The position numbers were made by a program, and so were the translations under genes. The notes beneath the pieces are model-generated. The model saw only the letters and a list, made by a program, of their open reading frames with translations, was not told the DNA's origin and did not search any database. DNA of 64,000 nt from Candidatus Flexifilum breve. Its GTDB lineage: Bacteria > Chloroflexota > Anaerolineae > Aggregatilineales > Phototrophicaceae. The DNA is taken from contig JADKGC010000001.1 of the NCBI GenBank assembly GCA_016717205.1, forward strand, positions 186,001-250,000, read 5' to 3'. Below are positions 42,991 to 52,636 of this stretch, one piece after another. Each line of letters starts with the position of its first letter. Within the stretch, counting starts at the first letter, position 1.

Positions 42991-44370
42991 CTACCTGTTG
43001 ATGATGCGTTCGGCTTCGCGTGCACCGGAGAGAAACGCGCCGTGCACCGTCGCCGGATATGCTGCGTGCGTCGCTTCACCCGCAAATAGCACCCGATCAC
43101 TGACGGGTGCGGCGAGCGTTTCGTAATCGTCGTAGTCCGCGCCGGGCGGGATGTGGGAGTACGACCCATAAGCGAATGGATCGGAGCTCCAGCGCGTGAT
43201 GACATACGCAGTCGGTTCGGGAATCTCCGCACCGAACATGCCGCGTAAGTGGTTCAGCATCCGCGCGACCACGGTCTGCTCGTTTGTGCGCTCAAGCTGG
43301 CGCGCGTCATCACCGCCGATCAGCGCGACCAGAATCGGTGCTCCAGTGTGGATCGCCATATTCCAGAATTCGGTCGCCTCAGCCTCCGGTTGATCCGCCG
43401 CGCCGAAGCTGTGCAGCTCCTCTGGCCAAAACTGAGCCGAAAAACGCAGCACGACCTTGTCCAGCGACCCCATTGCCATGCGGTCAATTGCGGTCTGCTT
43501 GGCCGTCGGCAGCGGCGGATCAAATGCAACCAGCCCCCGTTGGAGCACGCCGAGCGGCAGCGTGACGATCACGCGGTCTGCAACGAATACGCCGCTGCTC
43601 GTCTCCACTTCGACGCCTGCACCATCATGGTACAGAGCGGTCACGACCTGCCCCAGACGAATATCTAACCCTTCGGCTAAGCGTTCCACGATCTGACGGT
43701 AGCCACCGGGAAACACCACATCATCCCCGCTGAGCGCTTCATCCTCGTCCCACGCCCACAGCGACAAATTGGTGAGGTCTTCGCCCATCTCTAGACCAAT
43801 TTCTGACATGATCGTCCAACGCACGCTTGCCAGCACCCGCGCAGAGAGATCACCGTAGTCAGCGAGCAGTTCTTCAACCGCGGCTCCAACCGACTTGTCC
43901 TCGTCCAAATCCGCTTTGAGGGCTTCCAGTTCGTCATACAACTCCTCGACGACCGCCTCGACCTCGGCATAGTCCTCGTCGGTCAGCTCATCCGCGCCAT
44001 AGTACACGGCGGAAGCATCAAAGTCGGTAACGCTGGTCACGATGCCCCACTGCCGCGCGAGATCATAGATCGGGTTTCCGTCAATACCGTGAATCCACGC
44101 CGCGCCCAAGTCCAGCGGCAGGCCGAGCGTGTAATCCGTCCACACGCGCCCGCCGATGCGGTCCCGGCCTTCAAGCACGATGACCGCGTACCCGGCGGTC
44201 TGAAGACGGCGGGCGGCGGCGAGTCCGGCTATGCCCGCGCCGATGACGAGAATCGTCTCATCGGCTTGGACGTGCGCGGGCTGCGCTGTGAGCAGATTAC
44301 GCGCGAACACAGACGTGATGGCGAGTGAGGACAACTGTATGAAACGGCGGCGTGAGAGCGGTGTCGGCAT
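42991..44370 (-). CDS. Tat-exported flavin amine oxidase
   Basis: A 459-residue flavoprotein of the monoamine/polyamine oxidase family. The N-terminus carries a twin-arginine signal (PLSRRRFIQLSSLAITSVFA), so it is exported folded. The FAD motif ILVIGAGIAGLAAARRLQ and EGRDRIGGRVW follow, and the C-terminal FAD motif is VLFAGEATHAAYPATVHGA. It oxidises primary, secondary or polyamines, or possibly amino acids, giving hydrogen peroxide. The ATG at 44370 is chosen because the signal begins right there; 23 upstream codons are open but add nothing signal-like. No obvious operon partner is present. Confidence 0.9.
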   Translation of the reverse strand: MPTPLSRRRFIQLSSLAITSVFARNLLTAQPAHVQADETILVIGAGIAGLAAARRLQTAGYAVIVLEGRDRIGGRVWTDYTLGLPLDLGAAWIHGIDGNPIYDLARQWGIVTSVTDFDASAVYYGADELTDEDYAEVEAVVEELYDELEALKADLDEDKSVGAAVEELLADYGDLSARVLASVRWTIMSEIGLEMGEDLTNLSLWAWDEDEALSGDDVVFPGGYRQIVERLAEGLDIRLGQVVTALYHDGAGVEVETSSGVFVADRVIVTLPLGVLQRGLVAFDPPLPTAKQTAIDRMAMGSLDKVVLRFSAQFWPEELHSFGAADQPEAEATEFWNMAIHTGAPILVALIGGDDARQLERTNEQTVVARMLNHLRGMFGAEIPEPTAYVITRWSSDPFAYGSYSHIPPGADYDDYETLAAPVSDRVLFAGEATHAAYPATVHGAFLSGAREAERIINR

Positions 44371-44502
44371 GGTGGTGGTCTCGCATGGGCCGATAAAGGC
44401 ATCAAGCATAGTGCAAAGCTGCGACCGGATCAACCTCACAGCCAGCGCTAGGGTGATCCGGTAGAATACACCGCAGAGTCAACGTGCGAAGAGGTCGCCG
44501 CC

Positions 44503-44904
44503 ATGAAACTTAACCCGCTTGAGCCCTGCCCGTGTGACAGTGGTCAACCCTACAAAACCTGCTGCCAGCCCCTGCACAAGGGCGCAGCGCCGCCCACACC
44601 CGAAAGACTTATGCGATCACGCTACTGCGCGTATAAGCTCGGTTTGACCGACTACATCATAAACACGACGCACCCGGACGGCCCACACTATCAGGCCAAC
44701 CGGGCGCAGTGGAAACGGGATATCGAGGACTTCTGCCATACGACTAACTTTGTCCATTTAGCCGTGTTGTCGGCGGTCGGCGACTCGGTGCTGTTCCGCG
44801 CGACGCTGTTCGCGGGCACGCGCGATGTATCCTTCACCGAGAACAGCCTGTTTCGTCAGCATAACGGACGCTGGAAGTACCATTCCGGCACGCAGACGCC
44901 TTAG
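44503..44904 (+). CDS. YchJ-family protein with SEC-C zinc motif
   Basis: A 133-residue protein of the UPF0225 family. The N-terminal SEC-C zinc motif is CPCDSGQPYKTCC, followed by PERLMRSRYCAYKLGLTDYI, typical of YchJ, and an NTF2-like domain to the end. E. coli YchJ has a second SEC-C motif at the C-terminus, missing here. Its biochemical role is unknown. It ends four bases inside the end of the convergent amidohydrolase gene. Confidence 0.85.
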   Translation: MKLNPLEPCPCDSGQPYKTCCQPLHKGAAPPTPERLMRSRYCAYKLGLTDYIINTTHPDGPHYQANRAQWKRDIEDFCHTTNFVHLAVLSAVGDSVLFRATLFAGTRDVSFTENSLFRQHNGRWKYHSGTQTP

Positions 44905-46238
44905 TTCGCTGCCGCCTGCCGCCGTTCCAACAGACGGCGCACATCGTCGGCTTGCTGGACCCGCGCCGCGCGATAGTCGAGCGTCGTCAACTGCCGATCG
45001 CGCAGCAGCCAGCGCCCATCGACGAGCGAATCGGTGACGTGCAGCCCGTTGACGCTGTAGACCAGCGCCGTGAACGGCGAGTTGGTCGGCAGCGGTGTCC
45101 ACCCGATCTCTGACTGATCGAGCAGAATCAGATCGGCTTTCTTGCCGACCGCCACCTCGCCGATGTCATCGCCCACACCCAACGCCTGCGCGCCGCCCGT
45201 CGTCGCCATGTGCAGCACTTCCCGCGCGGAGAGTGCCCCCGGTCGTCCTTCGCGGAAGCTGGCCAGCTTGGCGAGCGTCCGCATTTCGAGGAACAGATCG
45301 TAGTCGTTGTTGTTGCACACGTTGTCTGTACCGATGGCGACATTGATCCCGGCGGCGCGCATGCCGACCACGGGCGCAGCCGCCGCCCCCGCGCGCATAC
45401 ACGCGGTCGCGCAGGCGACCACCGAAAACGGCTTCTGACTGAGGATGCTCCAGTCACCCTGCGGGATGGTCAGCGAGTGCGCGGCGATCATCGGACGGTC
45501 GAACATGCCCAGTTCATCCATTTTGCGCACGGCAGTCGTGCCGTAGTGTTCCGCGCAGAAATCGTCTTCCTCGGAGATGGTCGACATATGAATGTGCAGC
45601 CCGGCGTTGTACTTCTGCGCCAGCAGCCGTTCGACCTGCATGGTCTCCGGCGTGTTGTCGACGAAGAAGGCATGCGGCCCCACCCAGCCGCGCAACCGGC
45701 TCGACCCGCCGCTGTTGATGTTTTCGAGGAAGCCTTCGAGCGCCGTCAGTTCCCGGTCACGCGCCACCGGGTCGGCCAGCTCAACCACCCCATAGGCCAG
45801 CACCGCGCGCAGGCCGCTCCGATCCACTACCGGAATCACCTGATCCATGTAGAAATACTGGTCAGCAAAGGTGGTCGTCCCCGTGCGGATCATCTCCGCG
45901 CAGGCGACTTCGACCGACGCGGGGATCATGTCGGCGGTCAGCACAAGTTCGAGCGTGCGGATGGTGTTGTACCACCCGTCCATCGTCAGCAGCGACACGC
46001 CCTCGGCCAGCCCGCGAAACAGCGTCATCGGCGTATGCGTGTGCGCGTTGACCAGCCCCGGCATGAGCAGCTTGCCGTTGAAATCGATCACCTCGTCGTA
46101 AGTGCGGTTCGTCGGGAGATCCGCCACCGCGCCAACCTCGGCGATCCGGTCATTTTCGATCACCACGTAGCCGCGGTCGTAAATGCGATCTACCTGCCCT
46201 AATCCGAGAATCATGCCACCTGTCAACAGAGTTGCCAT
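44901..46238 (-). CDS. amidohydrolase (TRZ/ATZ, MTA/SAH deaminase-like)
   Basis: A 445-residue metal-dependent deaminase of the cytosine-deaminase-like branch. It has the ligand pair in NAHTHTPMTLFRG, His in HIHMSTISEE, His in AAHSLTIP and Asp in IGTDNVCNNN. It probably deaminates a nucleoside or base such as S-adenosylhomocysteine, methylthioadenosine, guanine or an analogue. It is the downstream neighbour of a nucleoside hydrolase on the same strand (nine bases apart), which supports nucleoside salvage. It is cytoplasmic. Confidence 0.88.
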   Translation of the reverse strand: MATLLTGGMILGLGQVDRIYDRGYVVIENDRIAEVGAVADLPTNRTYDEVIDFNGKLLMPGLVNAHTHTPMTLFRGLAEGVSLLTMDGWYNTIRTLELVLTADMIPASVEVACAEMIRTGTTTFADQYFYMDQVIPVVDRSGLRAVLAYGVVELADPVARDRELTALEGFLENINSGGSSRLRGWVGPHAFFVDNTPETMQVERLLAQKYNAGLHIHMSTISEEDDFCAEHYGTTAVRKMDELGMFDRPMIAAHSLTIPQGDWSILSQKPFSVVACATACMRAGAAAAPVVGMRAAGINVAIGTDNVCNNNDYDLFLEMRTLAKLASFREGRPGALSAREVLHMATTGGAQALGVGDDIGEVAVGKKADLILLDQSEIGWTPLPTNSPFTALVYSVNGLHVTDSLVDGRWLLRDRQLTTLDYRAARVQQADDVRRLLERRQAAAN

Positions 46239-46247
46239 GAATTTGTC

Positions 46248-47147
46248 CTACATTGCTTCCAGTCGCCGCACAAAGAATTCTTCAAAGCGGGGCACATCGA
46301 CTTCAACCGCCACTTCAACCGAGCCCTGCGGGTCGAGACGCATGAGCGTCGCGCCGAGCGTATGTTCGCCCCGCAGTTCGACATCAACGCGCACGCGCTC
46401 GGTGCGCACCAGTGTCGGGTCGATGATCGACGCGACCGCCAGCGGATCGTGCAGCAGCGTCCACCGATAGGCCTGATAGAACGGGTACGCTTCGACCTGA
46501 TCGGCGACCGCCGCCTGATACGCCGAACCGCCCGCGCGGATGCGGCGCACACCGTCCGCGGTGACGCGCACCTGCGTCGTCAAATCAAGCGGGATGAGCG
46601 TCGTGGGGATCTTCGAGGAGAAGACCACATGCGCGGCATCCGGGTCGCTGACGATGTTATGCTCGCTGTATGGGAGATCCAGCCGTCCCGGCCCGCGGAT
46701 CACGCCGCCCATCAGGGTGATGTGCTTGAGCGGCAGGTTCGGCTCGCGAATCAAGGCCGTCGCGATATTGGTCAGCGGCGCGATGCCGATCAGGTGTATC
46801 TGACCGGGGTTCTCGTGCGCCATGCGGATGATGAAATCGACGGCATGCTCAGACGAATACGGGATGGCCGCATCGTCCGGCGTGAGCAGGCCGCTGCCTT
46901 CGTGCCCACCCCAGTAGATTGGGCGCTTGTTCAGCAGCGGGTTGCGCACGCCCGCCGTCACGGGCAGATCAGTAATGCCGCGCAGACGCAGCAGCTTGGT
47001 CGCGTAGCGCGCGCGCAGGTCGACATCGCCATACACGCAGGCGATGCCGCGCAGGTTCAGTTCCGGCGACGCCAGGATCAGCGAGAGCGCCAGACAGTCG
47101 TCAATGTCCGTCGCGATATCGGTGTCGAGGATTACATCAATGGGCAT
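46248..47147 (-). CDS. inosine/uridine-preferring nucleoside hydrolase 1
   Basis: A 299-residue N-ribohydrolase. The calcium-binding start VILDTDIATDIDDCLAL matches the family's DxDxxxDD cluster, and a second set of motifs is in LIGIAPLTNIATAL and ITLMGGVIRGPG. It hydrolyses purine or pyrimidine nucleosides to base and ribose in the cytoplasm. It is co-directional with the deaminase and divergent from the BMP-type importer, whose imported nucleosides it could use. Confidence 0.9.
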   Translation of the reverse strand: MPIDVILDTDIATDIDDCLALSLILASPELNLRGIACVYGDVDLRARYATKLLRLRGITDLPVTAGVRNPLLNKRPIYWGGHEGSGLLTPDDAAIPYSSEHAVDFIIRMAHENPGQIHLIGIAPLTNIATALIREPNLPLKHITLMGGVIRGPGRLDLPYSEHNIVSDPDAAHVVFSSKIPTTLIPLDLTTQVRVTADGVRRIRAGGSAYQAAVADQVEAYPFYQAYRWTLLHDPLAVASIIDPTLVRTERVRVDVELRGEHTLGATLMRLDPQGSVEVAVEVDVPRFEEFFVRRLEAM

Positions 47148-47308
47148 CAGTCCACCTCGGGTAAATTCGTCGATTCAACTTGTGGTGACGTTCTCGGTCA
47201 TTAGCTATACTGACTAAACAAACAAGGCGGTTTTGTAATTTTTGTACTAGCAGTCTACACCAGACTGTGTTTAACTCAATGTGCATTTCTGTCAAAGGAG
47301 AGAGAGCA

Positions 47309-48424
47309 ATGTTGACCGTACTTCGCAGACGAGTCCTGTTCGTCGTGTTGGTTGTTATGCTGTTTGGCGCGCTGGCTGCCAACGCGCAGGACGCGACCCC
47401 CGAAACTGTTGATCAGTGCTTAGCCCCGGCAGTCGAGGCGACTGCAGCCGCCCCCGCACCCGATAACAGTGCCATCACCTTCGCTATCATCCTCCCCAAC
47501 GCCCGTGGTGACCGTTCCTTCATTGACTCCGCGGCCGCTGGCGCTGAACGCGCCATCGCTGAACTCGGCGTGACCGGCACGATCATCGAGACGAACGGGG
47601 CCGCGGAACATGATGCCGCCATCCGTCGCGCTATTCAGGACGACCCCGATCTCATCATTACGATTGCGGTTGACCCCTCGCTGATCGAAGAACTGGCCGA
47701 CGAATTCCCGGATCAGTTGTTTGCCGCACAGGAATCCTTCTTCCCCGGCGACCCCGGCCTGCCGAACCTCGCCCTGTTCAACATCTTCACGCATGAAAAC
47801 AGCTATCTGGCGGGGATCGCCGCGGGTATGCTCAGCCGCACCAAGATCGTCGGTTCGGTCGGCGGCCTCGATGTCCCCGGCATCAACCTGTTCATCGTCG
47901 GCTTTGAAGAAGGCGTGCAATCGGTGTGCGCGGACTGCCAACTGCTGCGCAGCTATGTCGGCGACTTTTCGGACCCGGTGACGGCGAAGGAACAAGCGCT
48001 CGGCATGTACGCTGAAGGCGCGGACATCCTCTACCAAGTCGCGGGGCGCAGCGGTGAAGGCGTGCTCGACGCGGCGGCGGAAACGGGCAACCTCGCCATC
48101 GGCGTAGACAGCAACCAGGACGAACTGTATCCCGGTAACGTGCTCGTCTCCGCGATGAAGCGCGTGGACAACGCCGTGTTCAGCTTCGTGCAGAGCATCG
48201 TCGACGACACCTACACCCCCGGTATCACCAATGTGGGTATGGCCGAAGGCTTCGCGGGTCTGAGCTGGGACATCGGCGTGTGCTCGCGCACGTTCGATCA
48301 GAATGGCCCCGCCGACCTCGTCGAACAACTGCCGGCCGTCCGCGCGGCGATTGACGAAGCGCGCGCTGCGATCCTCGCGGGCGACATCGTCGTGACCAAC
48401 GCCCTGCTGGAATCGGCTCAGTAA
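47309..48424 (+). CDS. BMP-family ABC transporter substrate-binding protein
   Basis: A 371-residue exported protein of the Med/BMP family. The signal peptide is MLTVLRRRVLFVVLVVML with cleavage probably after AANAQ; no lipobox cysteine is present. GVDSNQDELYPGNVLVSAMK is the conserved ligand-side stretch. Related proteins bind purine nucleosides for import. GGAGAGAG lies before the ATG at 47309. It is the first gene of a four-gene ABC operon. Confidence 0.9.
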   Translation: MLTVLRRRVLFVVLVVMLFGALAANAQDATPETVDQCLAPAVEATAAAPAPDNSAITFAIILPNARGDRSFIDSAAAGAERAIAELGVTGTIIETNGAAEHDAAIRRAIQDDPDLIITIAVDPSLIEELADEFPDQLFAAQESFFPGDPGLPNLALFNIFTHENSYLAGIAAGMLSRTKIVGSVGGLDVPGINLFIVGFEEGVQSVCADCQLLRSYVGDFSDPVTAKEQALGMYAEGADILYQVAGRSGEGVLDAAAETGNLAIGVDSNQDELYPGNVLVSAMKRVDNAVFSFVQSIVDDTYTPGITNVGMAEGFAGLSWDIGVCSRTFDQNGPADLVEQLPAVRAAIDEARAAILAGDIVVTNALLESAQ

Positions 48425-48500
48425 CACCGTTCTGCATTGCAGAGAATGGGTCGCGCCGGGGATCTTCCTCGCCGCGACCCTGTTCTTATCTGGAGGTGCC

Positions 48501-50051
48501 ATGACTAACGCGCTGGAAATGCGCCACATTCGCAAGTATTTCCCGTCTTCCGGGGTGCTCGCCTGTGACGATGTGAGCCTGAACGTGCACAAAGGCGAGG
48601 TTCACGCCATTGTCGGGGAAAACGGGGCGGGCAAAACCACGCTGATGAGCATTCTCTACGGTCTCGTCACCCCCGACGAAGGGGAAATCCTTGTCAACGA
48701 GACGCCGGTGCGCATCGCGCATCCCCATGACGCGATCAAACACGGCATCGGCATGGTCCACCAGCATTTCAAGCTGGTTCCCTCCTTCACGATTGCCGAA
48801 AACATCATGCTCGGCATCGAACCCAACCGCGGTGGTTTCATCGACAGCGCCACTGAAGCCGAGAATGTGCGCAAGCTGGCGGACAGCTTCGGCCTCCCGG
48901 TTGACCCGAACGCGCGCATCCGCGACATCTCCGTCGGCATTCAGCAGCGCGTCGAAATCCTCAAGATTTTGCAGCGTGACGCGCAGATCCTCGTGCTGGA
49001 CGAGCCGACCGCTGTGCTCACGCCGCAGGAAGTCAAAGAACTGCTGAGCGTCGTCCGCAGTCTGGCGGAAACCGGACGCACGATCCTCTTCATCAGCCAC
49101 AAACTCGCCGAAGTCAAAGCCGTCGCCGACAACGTCACCATCATGCGGCGCGGCCAGAACGTCGGCAGCTACGCGACCAAGGGCATCAGCATTCGCGAAA
49201 CGGCGAATATGATGGTCGGACGGGTCGTCAACCTGCAAGTCGAAAAGACACCCGCTAAGCCCGGTGCCGTGGTGCTCAGTGCGGATAACCTGCTCGTCGC
49301 CGGTATGGGGGGCGTGCCCGCGGTGTTCGGCGCAAGCCTGGAAGTGCGTTCCGGCGAAATCCTCGGCCTCGCTGGCGTGAGCGGCAACGGCCAGACTGAA
49401 CTGGTCGAAGCGGTCGTCGGTCTGCGCCCCGTCGATCAGGGGACGATCAACTTTCTGGGGCACGACATCACGCACAGCACCGTGCGCGAACGTCGTGACA
49501 CGGGCGTCGCCCACATCCCTGAAGATCGCATGACGACCGGCCTCAACTTGAAAACTAACCTCGACGAGAATGTCGTCGTAACCAGTTATCAACTGCCGCC
49601 TTATTCTAAGCGCGGCGTGCTGCAGCTTGAGCCGATCCGCCAGCTCGCGCGGGACATCGTGCAGAAGTTCTCGGTCAAGTCGGCGCGCGTCGGCGCAGAG
49701 ATCAAAACGCTCTCCGGCGGCAACCTGCAAAAGATCGTGCTTGGGCGTGAACTCAAAGGCGACCCTAAGCTGATCATCGCCAATCAGCCCACGCGCGGGC
49801 TGGATGTCGGCAGCATCGAATTTGTGCATAAAACGTTGGTCGAAGAACGAGACAAAGGCGCGGCAGTGCTCCTCGTCTCGGTTGAACTGGATGAAATCTT
49901 CGCCTTGAGCGACCGCATCGCCGTGATGTACGCGGGCAAAATCGTCGCCGTGCTCGACGCGAAATCAGTCACCGAAGAACAGCTCGGTCTGCTGATGGCC
50001 GGGAGCTCGTTGGAACACGCCGAAGTCGCTGCCGAAAAGGCTCACTCATGA
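48501..50051 (+). CDS. BMP/nucleoside ABC transporter double ATPase
   Basis: A 516-residue protein with two ABC domains. The first has Walker A GENGAGKTTL, signature SVGIQQRVEI and Walker B LVLDEPTAV. The second has a worn Walker A (GVSGNGQTEL), signature LSGGNLQKIV and Walker B reading LIIANQPTRGLD without the usual DE, as in RbsA-like second halves. It powers import of nucleosides through the two permeases encoded next. Its stop overlaps the start of the first permease. Confidence 0.93.
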   Translation: MTNALEMRHIRKYFPSSGVLACDDVSLNVHKGEVHAIVGENGAGKTTLMSILYGLVTPDEGEILVNETPVRIAHPHDAIKHGIGMVHQHFKLVPSFTIAENIMLGIEPNRGGFIDSATEAENVRKLADSFGLPVDPNARIRDISVGIQQRVEILKILQRDAQILVLDEPTAVLTPQEVKELLSVVRSLAETGRTILFISHKLAEVKAVADNVTIMRRGQNVGSYATKGISIRETANMMVGRVVNLQVEKTPAKPGAVVLSADNLLVAGMGGVPAVFGASLEVRSGEILGLAGVSGNGQTELVEAVVGLRPVDQGTINFLGHDITHSTVRERRDTGVAHIPEDRMTTGLNLKTNLDENVVVTSYQLPPYSKRGVLQLEPIRQLARDIVQKFSVKSARVGAEIKTLSGGNLQKIVLGRELKGDPKLIIANQPTRGLDVGSIEFVHKTLVEERDKGAAVLLVSVELDEIFALSDRIAVMYAGKIVAVLDAKSVTEEQLGLLMAGSSLEHAEVAAEKAHS

Positions 50052-51330
50052 AAATTGTACGCCGCGCAGTTGATAGTTTGAGTATTCCGCTGATTGCGAT
50101 CGTGCTGGGGCTCGCCGCAAGCAGCGTTTTTGTGATTCTGGCGGGCGCACAGCCCATCGACACCTACCAGCGCCTGTTCTGCGAGGGCTTCGGTCCGAAC
50201 CCCTGTAACACGTTCGGCGATCTGTTGTTCACGCAGGTCGAAACGGAAGAGGGCGCGCTGCAAACCGTCTTCAGTCCGGCCTATGGCGCGGGCGGCAGCC
50301 GCATCGCGCTCGTGCTCGAACAAGCTACCCCGCTGATTTTGACCGCGCTCTCGGCAGCAGTCGCCTTTCAAGCGGGCATGTTCAGCATCGGCATGGATGG
50401 TCAGTTCCTCATGGGCGCGCGATCACCGTCGCCTTTTTAGGCTACGCCATCCCCGACCAGATTTATCTGCTCGCCGGGGTCACCGATCCCGAAACCGCAC
50501 CGCAGGCGTTACTAACGGTGATGCATTTAGTCGTCCCTGCCCTATGTATCGCCGCCGCCATGCTGGTCGGCGCGATCTACTCGTGGATTCCCGGCTACAT
50601 CAAAATCAAGCTGAACGTCAACGAGCTGATCAGCACGATCATTTTCAACGCCATCGCGATCCAGTTAGTCGGCTGGCTGATCAACTTCCCGCTGCGCTCT
50701 GACCTGAACAACATCGCCCGCACCCGCCGCATCGACGATACGGCGTGGCTCATTCCCTTCAACCGCGGCATCTTCGCCGATGTCGAATGGTTCTCCGGCG
50801 CGCGCCTGGGTGTCGGCTTTCTGATCGCGCTGCTGGCCGCCTTCCTCGTGTGGTTCTACCTCAAGCGCACCACCGCCGGGTACGAACAGCGCATGACGCG
50901 CGGCTCGTCACTCTTTGCGCGCTTTGGCGGCATCCCGACCGGACGCGCCGCGCTCCGCGCCATGCTCATCAGCGGCGCGTTGAGCGGTCTCGCCGGGGCG
51001 ATTGCCATTCTCGGTGTGGAGCGGCGCGTGGTGGACGGTTTTCAAGCGAGTGGCGTCGGCTTTGACGGCGTGCTCGTCGCCATCCTCAGCAAAGAGTCGA
51101 TCATCGGCATCCTGTTGTTCGCGCCGTTCTATGCCGGTTTGAACCTGGGCGCGACCAACCTGCAGTTCGGCAACCTGCCGCGCCAGCTTGGCGGCATCAT
51201 CATTTCGTTCATCGTCCTCTTCAGCGCGATGGAAGACTTCATCCGGTCGCGCCTCTCCGCCTTGTGGAAGCGGCGCGCGCTGCTGGGGCGGACGCCCGCA
51301 GTCACCAAACAGGATGGGACAGCCGCATGA
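50048..51330 (+). pseudogene. BMP/nucleoside ABC transporter permease 1, frameshifted
   Basis: The two frames together encode about 428 residues, as expected for this permease. The first ends QAGMFSIGMDGQFLMGAR and then runs into a stop; the second resumes as ITVAFLGYAIPDQIYLLAG. One base is missing in the GCGCGCG stretch at about 50417-50424. The remaining protein includes GYIKIKLNVNELISTIIFNA and GVGFDGVLVAIL, the transmembrane core. Both neighbours are intact and overlap it (ATGA at each end), so an assembly error or a very recent mutation is likely. Confidence 0.85.
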
Positions 51331-52394
51331 TCGCCATAGTCGATAAATATCAACGTCCGCTGCGCCTGCTCCTGATCGTCATCGGGATCGCGCTGCTGCT
51401 CCTCGTCATGTTCGGCCTGCCGATCAATGTGCTGCAAAGCAGCATTCGCCTGGCGACGCCCTATGTGCTCGGCGCGATGGCCGCCATCGTCGCCAGCCGC
51501 GCCGGGGTGCTCAACCTCGCCATCGACGGCATGATGCTGCTCGGCGCGTTCATCGCCGTCGCCGTGCTCTACAAAACCGGGCTCGATCCGCTGGTCGGCG
51601 CACTGTTCGCCACGGTGGCGGGTGGCATCCTCGGGCTGGTCTTCGCGGTGCTGTATCTGCGCATTCGCATCAACCTCGTGATTCTGGCGCTGGCGGTCAA
51701 CCTGTTCATCGTCAACGCGACTGTGTTCTTCATGCGCACACAGTACGGCGCGTTCGGCACGCTGGCCGACCCGAGTATTCAGGGTCTGCCGACCATCGAA
51801 CTCCCCCTCATCAGTCAGATTCCGTATGTGGGGACGCTGCTCAGCGGCTACAACGCCATCGTCTACTTGAGTTGGATTCTGGCGGCGGTGGTGTGGGTGG
51901 TCTTATTCCGCACCCAGTTCGGTCGGCATCTGCGCGCTGTGGGCGAAAACAAAGAAGCCGCCGAAAGCGTGGGCATCAACATCACCCGCGTGCAAATCTT
52001 CGCGCTGACGTTCAGCGGCATGCTGGCCGGGTTGGCGGGCGCGTTCCTGTCGATTGGCGTGCTCAGCCAGTTCGTCGAAAACATGACCGGCGGGCGCGGC
52101 TGGATCGCGATCACGGTGTCGCTGTTCGCGCTCGAACAGCCGATCCCGGCATTCTTCACGGCGCTGTTCTTCGGTCTGTCCGAAGCGCTCTCGTTCTACC
52201 TGCAAAGCCGACCGGAGATTCAACTCCCGCCCGACCTGCTGCTGGCCATCCCACAGATCGCCACCATTGCCGCGCTGATGATCGTGGCGCTGCGCGTGCG
52301 CGCGGGCGAACTGCTCAAGCGGCGCAACTTCGCGCAGCAGTTCGGCAAAGAGCTGGACAAACTGCGTCATGGTCAGTTGGTCGGCGGGGATTAA
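51327..52394 (+). CDS. BMP/nucleoside ABC transporter permease 2
   Basis: A 355-residue membrane protein of the BPD_transp_2 family with about eight to ten hydrophobic helices. RAGVLNLAIDGMMLLGAF and FSGMLAGLAGAFLSIGVL are conserved. The start is the ATG that overlaps the preceding stop. It completes the transport operon. Confidence 0.92.
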   Translation: MIAIVDKYQRPLRLLLIVIGIALLLLVMFGLPINVLQSSIRLATPYVLGAMAAIVASRAGVLNLAIDGMMLLGAFIAVAVLYKTGLDPLVGALFATVAGGILGLVFAVLYLRIRINLVILALAVNLFIVNATVFFMRTQYGAFGTLADPSIQGLPTIELPLISQIPYVGTLLSGYNAIVYLSWILAAVVWVVLFRTQFGRHLRAVGENKEAAESVGINITRVQIFALTFSGMLAGLAGAFLSIGVLSQFVENMTGGRGWIAITVSLFALEQPIPAFFTALFFGLSEALSFYLQSRPEIQLPPDLLLAIPQIATIAALMIVALRVRAGELLKRRNFAQQFGKELDKLRHGQLVGGD

Positions 52395-52419
52395 GTCATA
52401 ACTGTATGTTGATCAAAAC

Positions 52420-52551
52420 GACGAGCCATGGCTCGTCCCTATGGAATTCGCTCTTGCAGGGACAAGGCATGCTGGTAACGTAGACTACCGTGAAAATGGG
52501 TTACAGGTCGGTTTTGGGAAGCAGCGGACGCAATGAATTGCGTCCGCTGCT
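52420..52551. repeat. palindromic repeats after the BMP operon
   Basis: 52420-52437 is the perfect palindrome GACGAGCCATGGCTCGTC. 52520-52551 pairs AGCAGCGGACGCAA with TTGCGTCCGCTGCT, 14 bp around TGAA, and shares the GGACGCAAT core with 16431. There is no gene in 52395-52636. Confidence 0.7.
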
Positions 52552-52636
52552 CCTAAAACAACGTTACGCTGTTCTACGGAGCTACCGACATGCCTCGTCC
52601 TACGTTTTTGTAGCATTCAATTGGTGAAAGGTGATT

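Noticed and set aside
44387..44403. Possible operator copy upstream of the amine oxidase
   Set aside because: It shares GTGCAAA but only about 10 of 17 positions with the motif, too few to include.
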